Assembly (NCBI GenBank): GCA_003223995.1
Contig: QHYA01000233.1
Location: forward strand, 1-17,900
DNA length: 17,900 bases
Origin: Acidobacteriota bacterium
GTDB taxonomy: Bacteria; Acidobacteriota; Polarisedimenticolia; QHYA01
Direction of reading: 5' to 3'
This document shows, in pieces, positions 6,853 through 12,832 of the stretch (positions are counted from its first letter, which is position 1; every line of letters begins with the position of its first letter). The translations under genes and the position numbers were made by a program. The notes under the pieces are model-generated. The model saw only the letters and a list, made by a program, of their open reading frames with translations. It was not told where the DNA came from and ran no database searches.

Positions 6853-7969
6853 GCAGCGACCCCTCCAGCGTGCTCGCCACGAAATCGATCTCCTCGAGCG
6901 TCAGGCGGTTGTGGAAGGGCAGGGCGATCGTGCGCGCGGAGATCGACTCCGCAACGGGGAAGTCCCCTTCGCGGAAACCGAAGCGCTCTCTGTAGAACGG
7001 CTGCAGGTGGATCGGCACGAAGTAATTACGGCATTCGATGCCGGTGGATCCCAGGCGCGAAAGGACCGCGTCGCGGTCGGCACGGGAGATTCCGTCCGAG
7101 AGCCTGATGACGTATGCGAACCAGGAGATCCTCTCCCCGGGCCGAGGAGGGTCGGGGAGAGTGACTCCGGGGATTCCAGCGAGCCGCCGGCCATAAGCGC
7201 CGAAGAGGCTCTCGCGGGCGGCGATGGATCGCTCGATGCGGGAGAGCTGGGAGGCTCCCAGGGCGCAGAGGATGTCGGAAAGCCGGTAGTTGTATCCCAG
7301 CCGCTCGTGCTCCACCCATCCCGAGGCCCCCGCACCGGAGCGGCCCTGATTTCTCAGGCTCCGGCATAGCGCGGCGAGCCGGCCGTCGCTGGTGACGATC
7401 ATCCCTCCTTCGCCCGTGGTCACCTGCTTGTTCGGGTAGAAGGCGTAAACACCGCCCTGGCCGAAAGTGCCGGTGTGCTCGCCTCCCGCGGTCGTTCCGA
7501 GCGCCTCGCAGGCATCCTCGAGGAGAAGCAGACCGCGTTTCCGGGCCAGTTCGCGCATCTCCGAGATGCGGCAGGGCCGACCGAATACGTGCACCGCGAG
7601 GATGGCGCGAGTTGCCGGAGTGATCACTGCCTCGACAGCGGCCGGATCAAGGCCGTATCCCTGCGGATCGATATCCGCGAAGACAGGACGTGCCCCCTCG
7701 TACAGCAGCGCGTTCGCTGAGGCGATGAACGAGAAGGGCGTGGTGACCACGTCGTCTCCCTCGCCGATCCCCATGGCCCTGACGAGGCAGTGGAGTCCGG
7801 CGGTCCCGGAGGAAACCGCGACGGCGTGCTCCGCTCCGACATAGCTCGCTACGGCGCTCTCGAAGACCGCTGTGGCCGGGCCGAGCGAGAGGTGAGGCGT
7901 CTTCAAGACGGCGAGCACCGCCTCGATGTCTTCGGAAGCAATGTCGGGGCGAGAGAGGGGGATCTTCAT
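6839..7969 (-). CDS. DegT/DnrJ/EryC1-type PLP-dependent sugar aminotransferase
   Basis: A 376-aa fold-type I aminotransferase that would convert a nucleotide-bound keto-sugar to the amino-sugar, using Glu or Gln as amino donor. Seen are the start IPLSRPDI, SSGTAGLHC (cofactor phosphate binding), TTPFSFIASANALLYEGARPVFADID, the pyridine-binding D152 in EDACEALG and the Schiff-base Lys in FYPNKQVTTGEGG (K181). RNYFVPIHLQPFY near the C-terminus is also typical. An open frame runs 53 codons further upstream, but that extension is Arg/Pro/Ala-rich and unlike the family, so the ATG at 7969 was chosen. It converges on the sigma-54 regulator and lies close to the CapD-type dehydratase. Dehydratase and DegT aminotransferase pairs (PglF/PglE, PseB/PseC) make bacillosamine- or pseudaminate-type precursors, but the exact sugar is not determinable here. 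Confidence 0.9.
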   Translation of the reverse strand: MKIPLSRPDIASEDIEAVLAVLKTPHLSLGPATAVFESAVASYVGAEHAVAVSSGTAGLHCLVRAMGIGEGDDVVTTPFSFIASANALLYEGARPVFADIDPQGYGLDPAAVEAVITPATRAILAVHVFGRPCRISEMRELARKRGLLLLEDACEALGTTAGGEHTGTFGQGGVYAFYPNKQVTTGEGGMIVTSDGRLAALCRSLRNQGRSGAGASGWVEHERLGYNYRLSDILCALGASQLSRIERSIAARESLFGAYGRRLAGIPGVTLPDPPRPGERISWFAYVIRLSDGISRADRDAVLSRLGSTGIECRNYFVPIHLQPFYRERFGFREGDFPVAESISARTIALPFHNRLTLEEIDFVASTLEGSLRKAP

Positions 7970-8081
7970 CTGAGCTGCTGGTCCTCGGGAATCGCCGGCG
8001 GCTCGGCGGAGAGAGTCTATGACGGGCCAGAGGTTCGGCGCCGGCTCGATCGCACGGGTCGCAGCTCTCGGAGGGACTGCC

Positions 8082-8435
8082 TCAGGCCGGCTGCCTCCGC
8101 GGCCATTTCCGTCCGCGCGTGGCCGCATCGCGGGAGCAGCAGGCCGGCGCGAGCGCTTCTGTTTGCGAGAGCGGCTTCCCGGCGATTCTTCGTATCTCCT
8201 CGCCGGCCTGTGTGAGAAGGACCTGTTTCACAATCGAATCCTTCACCTCCACTCCGTCGAGGAAGACGAGCGTTTTCCCGCAGCCGGCCACCGTCACGCT
8301 CAGCGTGCGCGTGGTGGAGAGGGGACGAAGATTCCCGCCGTGCCCGCCAGGGCTGAAGAGCGTGACGAGGGACAGCAGGGTGCCGGCGGCCATGCCGAGG
8401 GCTCCGAGCCCCTTCAATACCAGAAGAGCTTTCAT
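8082..8435 (-). CDS. Small membrane-anchored or exported protein of unknown function
   Basis: A 117-aa protein I do not recognise. It has one hydrophobic segment (about 5-28) after a short Lys-containing start, which fits a signal peptide or membrane anchor, then a Gly/His linker and a mixed segment (about 38-90) with predicted strand-like TLSVTVAGCGKTLVFLDGVEV. The C-terminus is Arg-rich with a CC pair at 99-100. The GCGKT stretch resembles a P-loop by chance only; no other nucleotide-binding motif is present. A strong Shine-Dalgarno (AGGAGGGAG) about six bases before the ATG argues that the gene is translated. The aminotransferase starts 112 bp downstream on the same strand, so the two may share a transcript. 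The divergent neighbour is the dCMP deaminase-like gene. Confidence 0.6.
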   Translation of the reverse strand: MKALLVLKGLGALGMAAGTLLSLVTLFSPGGHGGNLRPLSTTRTLSVTVAGCGKTLVFLDGVEVKDSIVKQVLLTQAGEEIRRIAGKPLSQTEALAPACCSRDAATRGRKWPRRQPA

Positions 8436-8480
8436 GGCATCTCCCTCCTAATGAAGATAACGTCCGGGGCGGGCGCGGAG

Positions 8481-8509
8481 TTGAGGGCCAAATGGGCGGA
8501 TGCTAGACT
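8481..8509 (+). promoter_or_regulatory. Promoter of the dCMP deaminase-like gene
   Basis: TTGAGG (8481-8486) and TAGACT (8504-8509, 4 of 6) are 17 bp apart, and TGC directly before the -10 gives the extended -10 TGnTAnnnT. Predicted start is near 8516. Confidence 0.5.
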
Positions 8510-8530
8510 CGCTGCGGCATTTACGCAGCG
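8510..8530. promoter_or_regulatory. Perfect 7-bp stem directly after the -10 box
   Basis: CGCTGCG (8510-8516), a seven-base loop, then CGCAGCG (8524-8530). It covers the predicted transcription start of the deaminase-like gene, so it may be an operator or a 5' RNA hairpin. The dyad is seen; the role is inference. Confidence 0.38.
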
Positions 8531-8581
8531 GCAAGACCGCACCCGCGGATTGGGGGCGGTGGAGCCTCAGGGAGCTGCCTG

Positions 8582-9046
8582 ATGGGTCTACGGGTTGGCT
8601 GGAACGAGTATTTCATGAACATCGCGCAGCAGGCAGCGACCCGATCCACCTGCGACCGCAAGCATGTCGGCGCCGTCATCGTCCGCAACAGGACGATCCT
8701 TTCCACCGGCTACAACGGCTCGATCCGGGGGATGCCACACTGCGACGATGTCGGACACGAGATGGAGAACGGCCATTGCGTAGCCACGATCCACGCGGAG
8801 GCGAACGCGCTGATCCAGGCCGCGCGGAACGGGGTCAACATCGAAGGAGCCGAGCTTTACACGACGGCCAGCCCGTGCTGGTTCTGCTTCAAGCTGATGG
8901 CCAACGCCGGAATTCGCCGGATCTACTTCGGCGAGTTCTACAGGGACGAGAAGTCGATTCGGGTCGCTCGCCAGCTCGGCCTGGAACTGATGGATCTTTC
9001 CGCCATTCGAGACAAGCAGTTGTCGCCGGGGCGAGAAAACAAGTGA
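8582..9046 (+). CDS. dCMP deaminase / ComEB-family zinc deaminase
   Basis: A 154-aa cytidine/deoxycytidylate deaminase-fold protein, expected to convert dCMP to dUMP for dTMP synthesis. Zinc ligands and the catalytic Glu are visible: HAE (H71, E73) in TIHAEANAL and PCWFC (C99, C102). The N-terminal CDRKHVGAVIV, then TGYNGSIRGMPHCDD, matches the dCMP deaminase/ComEB branch rather than tRNA adenosine deaminase. GIRRIYFGEFYRD continues the usual core, and length is typical. It has its own extended -10 promoter and GGGAG before the ATG. Its stop codon TGA overlaps the first arm of the terminator at 9045. No other nucleotide-metabolism genes are adjacent, so it appears to be a single-gene unit. 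Confidence 0.88.
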   Translation: MGLRVGWNEYFMNIAQQAATRSTCDRKHVGAVIVRNRTILSTGYNGSIRGMPHCDDVGHEMENGHCVATIHAEANALIQAARNGVNIEGAELYTTASPCWFCFKLMANAGIRRIYFGEFYRDEKSIRVARQLGLELMDLSAIRDKQLSPGRENK

Positions 9047-9072
9047 GGGGGCAGGATCGCTCCTGCCCCCTC
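9045..9072. terminator. Strong bidirectional rho-independent-like terminator
   Basis: A perfect 12-bp stem GAGGGGGCAGGA / TCCTGCCCCCTC with loop TCGC. On the plus strand it follows the deaminase-like gene, the first arm starting inside its TGA, and is followed by a pyrimidine-rich stretch. Read leftward it is followed by TTGTTTTC, a better U-tract, so it would also end the leftward transcript carrying the lysine-rich ORF at 9115. Confidence 0.75.
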
Positions 9073-9114
9073 GGCGTATCTCTTCTGTTTCTGACGGCTC
9101 TGGAAGAGCCGATT

Positions 9115-9180
9115 CTACTTCTTCTTCGACGATTTCTTCGCCGTGGTCTTCTTCTTCGACGTCTTCTTCTTCATCGGCAT
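9115..9180 (-). CDS. Tiny lysine-rich protein, 21 codons
   Basis: A 21-residue ORF below usual gene-finder cut-offs. After M-P-M it consists of lysine blocks of three, three, two and three separated by TS, TTA and SS; 11 of 21 residues are Lys and none is acidic or aromatic. Such a peptide would bind nucleic acid or another polyanion, and resembles the tails of H1-like and HU-type nucleoid proteins, though that is composition only. Support for expression is strong: AAGGAGGTGA matches the 16S anti-Shine-Dalgarno end to end with good spacing, a full consensus promoter lies 78 bp upstream of the start, and a terminator follows at 9072-9045. Lysine is nearly always AAG, as expected in a high-GC genome. 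An in-frame ATG at 9204 would give a 29-aa form, but the Shine-Dalgarno favours 9180. Function unknown. Confidence 0.68.
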   Translation of the reverse strand: MPMKKKTSKKKTTAKKSSKKK

Positions 9181-9188
9181 CTGTTCAC

Positions 9189-9198
9189 TCACCTCCTT
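9189..9198 (-). promoter_or_regulatory. Full-length Shine-Dalgarno of the lysine-rich ORF
   Basis: AAGGAGGTGA (minus strand) is complementary over ten bases to the usual 3' end of 16S rRNA and ends eight bases before the ATG at 9180. It decides the start in favour of 9180 over the in-frame ATG at 9204, which lies upstream of it. Confidence 0.7.
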
Positions 9199-9235
9199 CC
9201 TCATCTAGCCCATCGGCTCGGAGCCCAATATGTAG

Positions 9236-9265
9236 TTGACACCGGCCGTCGAACCCCATTATATG
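9236..9265 (+). promoter_or_regulatory. Rightward half of a bidirectional promoter (cyclophilin operon)
   Basis: A perfect TTGACA (9236-9241), an 18-bp spacer and TATATG (9260-9265, 4 of 6). Its -10 overlaps that of the leftward promoter at 9258-9285. Transcription would start near 9272 and run 168 nt to the cyclophilin ATG at 9440. I see no riboswitch-like fold in that leader. Confidence 0.5.
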
Positions 9266-9285
9266 GAGGCTCATGGCACTGTCAA
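9258..9285 (-). promoter_or_regulatory. Leftward consensus sigma-70 promoter of the lysine-rich ORF
   Basis: On the minus strand TTGACA (9285-9280) and TATAAT (9263-9258) are both perfect, with a 16-bp spacer. It is the only promoter in the window matching consensus in both boxes. Predicted start is near 9251, giving a 5' leader of about 70 nt that includes the small dyad GGCTC-N-GAGCC (9215-9225). Confidence 0.72.
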
Positions 9286-9383
9286 GAGGGAATTGACGCT
9301 TACTGCCCATGCTCAGAGGAAGAGAAAGCCCAAGCCACCGGTTCAGGGTGAGGGCGCTCGCAGGGGGTCGGGGAAGTCTCTAA

Positions 9384-9389
9384 TATAAT
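9384..9389 (+). promoter_or_regulatory. Second -10 element before the cyclophilin gene
   Basis: A perfect TATAAT in AT-rich context, 50 bp before the ATG at 9440, but with no recognisable -35 at 16-18 bp. It may be an activator-dependent or secondary promoter. Confidence 0.35.
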
Positions 9390-9439
9390 CATGCGTTCAG
9401 AAAGAAACGAAGATGCTGCGAGCATTCGAGGAGAGACGA

Positions 9440-10105
9440 ATGAAGCTTCTGATTTCATCATGCATGCTGGCTCTACTGGCGGTGTCGTCATTGCTTGCCC
9501 TCGCTGGGCAGGGTAGATCCGAAGAGACCAAGCGCAGCGAAGCGAAGCCCGCGGAGGCGAAGAGCGGGGAGGCCAAGCCAGCCAGGTCAAAGCCCGCAGG
9601 GGCCCCGAACCCCATCGTGGTCATCGAGACGTCCCTGGGCGATGTCAAGGCGGAGCTGTACGCGGACAAGGCGCCGATCACGGTGAAAAGCTTCCTTTCC
9701 TATGTCCAGAAGGGGCATTACAACGGGACGATCTTCCACCGGGTCATTCCGGGCTTCATGATCCAGGGAGGCGGTTTCGAGATGGACGGAACCGAGAAGC
9801 CGACCGACCCGCCGATCAAGAACGAGTCCGGCAACGGCCTGCGTAACGAGCGGGGGACCCTGGCGATGGCCCGGACTTCCGCCCCGGACAGCGCCGCGGC
9901 ACAGTTCTTCATCAACGTGGTCGACAACCGCTCTCTGGACAAAGATGGAGCCAGAGACGGGGTCGGCTACGCCGTCTTCGGCAAGGTGACAGATGGGATG
10001 GACGTGGTGGACAAGATCAAGTTGGTTCAGACAGCCACCAAGAACGACATGGCGGACTGGCCCGTCCAGCCGGTCGTGATCAAGACGATTCGCAAGGTGA
10101 ATTGA
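9440..10105 (+). CDS. Exported cyclophilin-type peptidyl-prolyl cis-trans isomerase
   Basis: A 221-aa cyclophilin that catalyses cis-trans isomerisation of Xaa-Pro bonds, here probably in the periplasm. MKLLISSCMLALLAVSSLLALA is a signal peptide, followed by a low-complexity Lys/Glu/Ala linker (about 27-55). The catalytic domain begins at PIVVIETSLGDVKAELYADKAP and contains FHRVIPGFMIQGG (99-111, catalytic R101) and MARTSAPDSAAAQFFINV, the PpiA/PpiB signature. An earlier in-frame ATG at 9413 would add nine charged residues and spoil the signal peptide; AGGAG at 9429-9433, six bases before 9440, supports the chosen start. The fused E1 gene starts 16 bp after its stop, suggesting cotranscription. 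Confidence 0.92.
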   Translation: MKLLISSCMLALLAVSSLLALAGQGRSEETKRSEAKPAEAKSGEAKPARSKPAGAPNPIVVIETSLGDVKAELYADKAPITVKSFLSYVQKGHYNGTIFHRVIPGFMIQGGGFEMDGTEKPTDPPIKNESGNGLRNERGTLAMARTSAPDSAAAQFFINVVDNRSLDKDGARDGVGYAVFGKVTDGMDVVDKIKLVQTATKNDMADWPVQPVVIKTIRKVN

Positions 10106-10121
10106 GAACTTTCAGGACTGT

Positions 10122-12161
10122 ATGAAGGAATCCAGGACCATCGCACCCGCCGAGGCAGTCGCTGCCCTCCAGGACCGCCAGCGGCTGCTCGTCGAACTGT
10201 TCGAGAAGATGCTGACCGTCTACTACATCGAGGAGCGGGTCAAGAAGTTCGTCCGTCAGAACAAGTGCTCGTTCCACGCCAGCAGCCGCGGTCATGAGAA
10301 GGTCCAGATCGCCATGGCGATGTTGCTGAGGTCGGGCTACGACTGGTTCTTCCCGTACTACAGGGAGAAGGCGCTCATGGTCGGGCTCGGCGCGCCGCTG
10401 GTGGACATCTTCCGCCACATGCTCTCCCGCGCGACGGATCCCTCGGGAGGCGGCAGGAACATGTCGGAGCATTTCTCCTCCCCCGCTCTCCATGTCGTCT
10501 CGCCGACCGCCTGCACGGGCACCCAGTTTCTCCCCGCCGTGGGCATGGCGAAGGCGATCAAGGCGGACGGAGGGGATCGGGTCGTCTACGTCTCCTCGGG
10601 CGAGGGCGCCGCGAGTGAGGGGGAGTTCTTCGAGGCGCTCAACTACGCGATGCGCGAGCAGCTACCGGTGCTGTTCCTGATACAGAACAACGGCTACGCG
10701 ATCAGCGTCCCGCAGACAGTCCAGACGGGGTCCCACCTGGAGGACATCTCCCGCGGGTTCAGGATGAGCGCCATCCATGTTGACGGCACAAGGTTCACCC
10801 GCATGTACGAGGATCTCAAGCCGATCATCGCAGGCATGAGGAAGGGGAGCGGTCCATGCCTCGTCGAGGCCCACGTCGTTCGCCTGGACTCCCATTCCTC
10901 TTCAGATGACCAGGCGAAATACCGCTCCCCCGAGGAACTGGAGAGGATCCGCAGGGAAGATCCGCTCGCCCACACCGCAGGCCGGTTGCTGCAGGGCGGG
11001 GTGTTGGATGAGGAGAAGATCCGCGCGATGCACGAGCGAATCAAGGCCGACGTGGACGCGGCGGCCGACGAGGCGGACTCGGAACCTGAGCCGCACCCCG
11101 CCACGGCGACGCTGAACATCGTCTCGGGGGCCATGCCTGTAGATGTGGAACCGGAGCCCGTACCCCTCTCCGCCACTCCCGTGACGATGCTGGACACACT
11201 GAGCCACGCCCTGAAGGAGGAGATGGAGCGGAACCCGAAGGTCGTGATGTGGGGCGAGGACATCGCGGATCCGAAGGGAGGGGTCTTCGGGGTCACTCGC
11301 GGGCTCAGCACGCTCTTTCCGGAAAGGGTGATGAACTCCCCTCTCGCCGAAGCCTCGATCGTCGGTGTGGCCCAGGGGATGGCCATCGGGGGCTACCGGC
11401 CGGTCGTCGAGATCCAGTTTGCCGACTACTCCTTCCCGGGCTATATGCAGATGCGCAATGAGATCCCTACGCTTCGCTGGCGCAGCGGAGGGGACTGGAC
11501 CTGCCCGATGGTGGTCCGCATGGTCTGCGGCGGCTATATCAGAGGCGGGCCCTTCCACAGCCAGTGCGTCGAGACCCTCTACGCCCACACGCCAGGCTGG
11601 CTGATCGCCTACCCTTCCAACGCCATCGATGCGAAGGGGCTGATCAAGACCGCGTGCCGTCTGGAGGATCCGGTGATCTTTTTCGAGCACAAGGGCCTCT
11701 ACCGGCAGGTGTTCTCGAAGAGGCCGGAGCCCGGCGCGGACTACCTGATCCCGTTCGGCAAGGCCCGGCTCGTTCGGGAGGGCTCGGACCTCACGGCGGT
11801 CACCTGGGGAAGCGGCGTGATCCGCTGCGAGAGGGCGGCCGAGGAACTGGCCCAGCAGGACGGGGTCTCCATGGAGGTCATCGACCTGCGGACCCTCGTT
11901 CCCATGGATTTCGAGGCGATCTTGGCCTCCGTTCGCAAGACCGGTCGAGCGCTCGTCGCTCACGAAGCGATCCTGTTCGGAGGGCTGGGTGGGGAGATCG
12001 CCGCGCGAATAGCCGGTGAAGCATTCGAGTGGCTCGACGCGCCCGTTCGCAGGGTCGCGGCGAAGGATTGCTTCGTCCCGTTCGCGCCCTCGCTCGAGGC
12101 GGCGGTGCTCCCGTCACAGGCGGACGTCACGAACGCCGCACGGGAGCTGGCGCGGTACTGA
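10122..12161 (+). CDS. Fused E1alpha-E1beta subunit of a 2-oxoacid dehydrogenase complex
   Basis: A 679-aa thiamine-diphosphate enzyme joining both E1 subunits of a pyruvate- or branched-chain-type 2-oxoacid dehydrogenase; it would decarboxylate the oxoacid and pass the acyl group to a lipoyl-E2. The alpha half (about 20-310) carries HASSRGHEKVQIAM, the phosphate-loop-like SDDQAKYRSPEE and the TPP/Mg motif GEGAASEGEF...QNN (160-190), with Glu161 in place of the usual Asp. An acidic Pro-rich linker (about 315-350) leads to the beta half (353-679) with GEDIADPKGGVFG, AEASIVGVAQGMA and GPFHSQ (catalytic-type His479). Single-chain E1 enzymes of this length are known in several phyla, including Bacteroidota and Chlamydiota. 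No E2 or E3 gene is in the window. The oxoacid cannot be decided. It lies between cyclophilin and cysteine dioxygenase genes on one strand. Confidence 0.92.
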   Translation: MKESRTIAPAEAVAALQDRQRLLVELFEKMLTVYYIEERVKKFVRQNKCSFHASSRGHEKVQIAMAMLLRSGYDWFFPYYREKALMVGLGAPLVDIFRHMLSRATDPSGGGRNMSEHFSSPALHVVSPTACTGTQFLPAVGMAKAIKADGGDRVVYVSSGEGAASEGEFFEALNYAMREQLPVLFLIQNNGYAISVPQTVQTGSHLEDISRGFRMSAIHVDGTRFTRMYEDLKPIIAGMRKGSGPCLVEAHVVRLDSHSSSDDQAKYRSPEELERIRREDPLAHTAGRLLQGGVLDEEKIRAMHERIKADVDAAADEADSEPEPHPATATLNIVSGAMPVDVEPEPVPLSATPVTMLDTLSHALKEEMERNPKVVMWGEDIADPKGGVFGVTRGLSTLFPERVMNSPLAEASIVGVAQGMAIGGYRPVVEIQFADYSFPGYMQMRNEIPTLRWRSGGDWTCPMVVRMVCGGYIRGGPFHSQCVETLYAHTPGWLIAYPSNAIDAKGLIKTACRLEDPVIFFEHKGLYRQVFSKRPEPGADYLIPFGKARLVREGSDLTAVTWGSGVIRCERAAEELAQQDGVSMEVIDLRTLVPMDFEAILASVRKTGRALVAHEAILFGGLGGEIAARIAGEAFEWLDAPVRRVAAKDCFVPFAPSLEAAVLPSQADVTNAARELARY

Positions 12162-12200
12162 GTCCTTGCTTATTCTGTAAGAGGAAGAGGAGGGACGCCC

Positions 12201-12791
12201 ATGGGCATGCGTTCCATCCAGGAGCTCGTCGACGGGCTGAGCCGGATCGCGGCTGCGTCTTTCACGCACCAGCGCGTGCTGCAAGAGATCGGCCGCACGG
12301 TCATCGACCCGCAATCGCTCCACCCATACCTGTTCTTCTGTCCCACTCACTACACCCGCAACCTGATCCACTATTGCGAGCTGTTCGAGGTCGTCGGGGT
12401 CGGGTGGGAGCCCGGACAGCAGTCGCCCGTCCATAACCACCGGGGGCAGGAGTGCTGGATGGGGGTGCCCATCGGCCGCCTTCAAGTCCAGAACTACAGG
12501 CTGCTCGCGTACGACCCCGTAGAGAAGACTTGCCGGCTGGAACCTTCGATCCGCTTCGAGATGGACCCCGAGCATCCCGCCGCTGTCGATCCGGCCGAAC
12601 CGATCCACTCCGTTCACAACCTGCCGGAGCACGGCGGGCGCGCCGTGTCGGTTCACGTGTATTCCCGTCCCTTCCACTCCTGCGAGGTCTACCTGCCGGA
12701 GCAGGGCCGCTGCTTCGAGGTTCCCCTGGATTACACGAGCAAGTTCGGCGTTCTCTGCCCCGGGGAAATCGCACAGGCTGCAACGGTCTAG
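12201..12791 (+). CDS. Cysteine dioxygenase (type I, cupin fold)
   Basis: A 196-aa non-haem iron thiol dioxygenase, expected to oxidise cysteine to cysteine sulfinate with O2. All key elements of the mammalian enzyme are recognisable: YTRN (51-54, Arg53 contacts the substrate carboxylate), iron ligands H78 and H80 in SPVHNH, a third His in PIHSVHN (H136 by alignment to LHRVEN), Cys85 in GQECW at the place of the Cys of the Cys-Tyr cross-link, and the S-H-Y triad S150/H152/Y154 in SVHVYSRPF. Retention of both cross-link partners is notable, since many bacterial homologues lack the Cys. The ATG at 12201 follows AGGAGGG. It lies 39 bp after the fused E1 gene, so probably shares its transcript, linking Cys breakdown and oxoacid oxidation. 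Confidence 0.86.
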   Translation: MGMRSIQELVDGLSRIAAASFTHQRVLQEIGRTVIDPQSLHPYLFFCPTHYTRNLIHYCELFEVVGVGWEPGQQSPVHNHRGQECWMGVPIGRLQVQNYRLLAYDPVEKTCRLEPSIRFEMDPEHPAAVDPAEPIHSVHNLPEHGGRAVSVHVYSRPFHSCEVYLPEQGRCFEVPLDYTSKFGVLCPGEIAQAATV

Positions 12792-12832
12792 CCAAGGCCT
12801 GGCCATCCGACCTGGCGGCGCCGCTTCTCCGG

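Noticed and set aside
7970..8128. A 53-codon N-terminal extension of the aminotransferase.
   Set aside because: The extension is Arg/Pro/Ala-rich, overlaps the small membrane-protein gene, and the family starts at the IPLSRP motif just after the ATG at 7969.
8271..8285. P-loop-like GCGKT in the 117-aa protein.
   Set aside because: It lacks the GxxxxGKT spacing, a Walker B motif and a nucleotide-binding fold; treated as chance.
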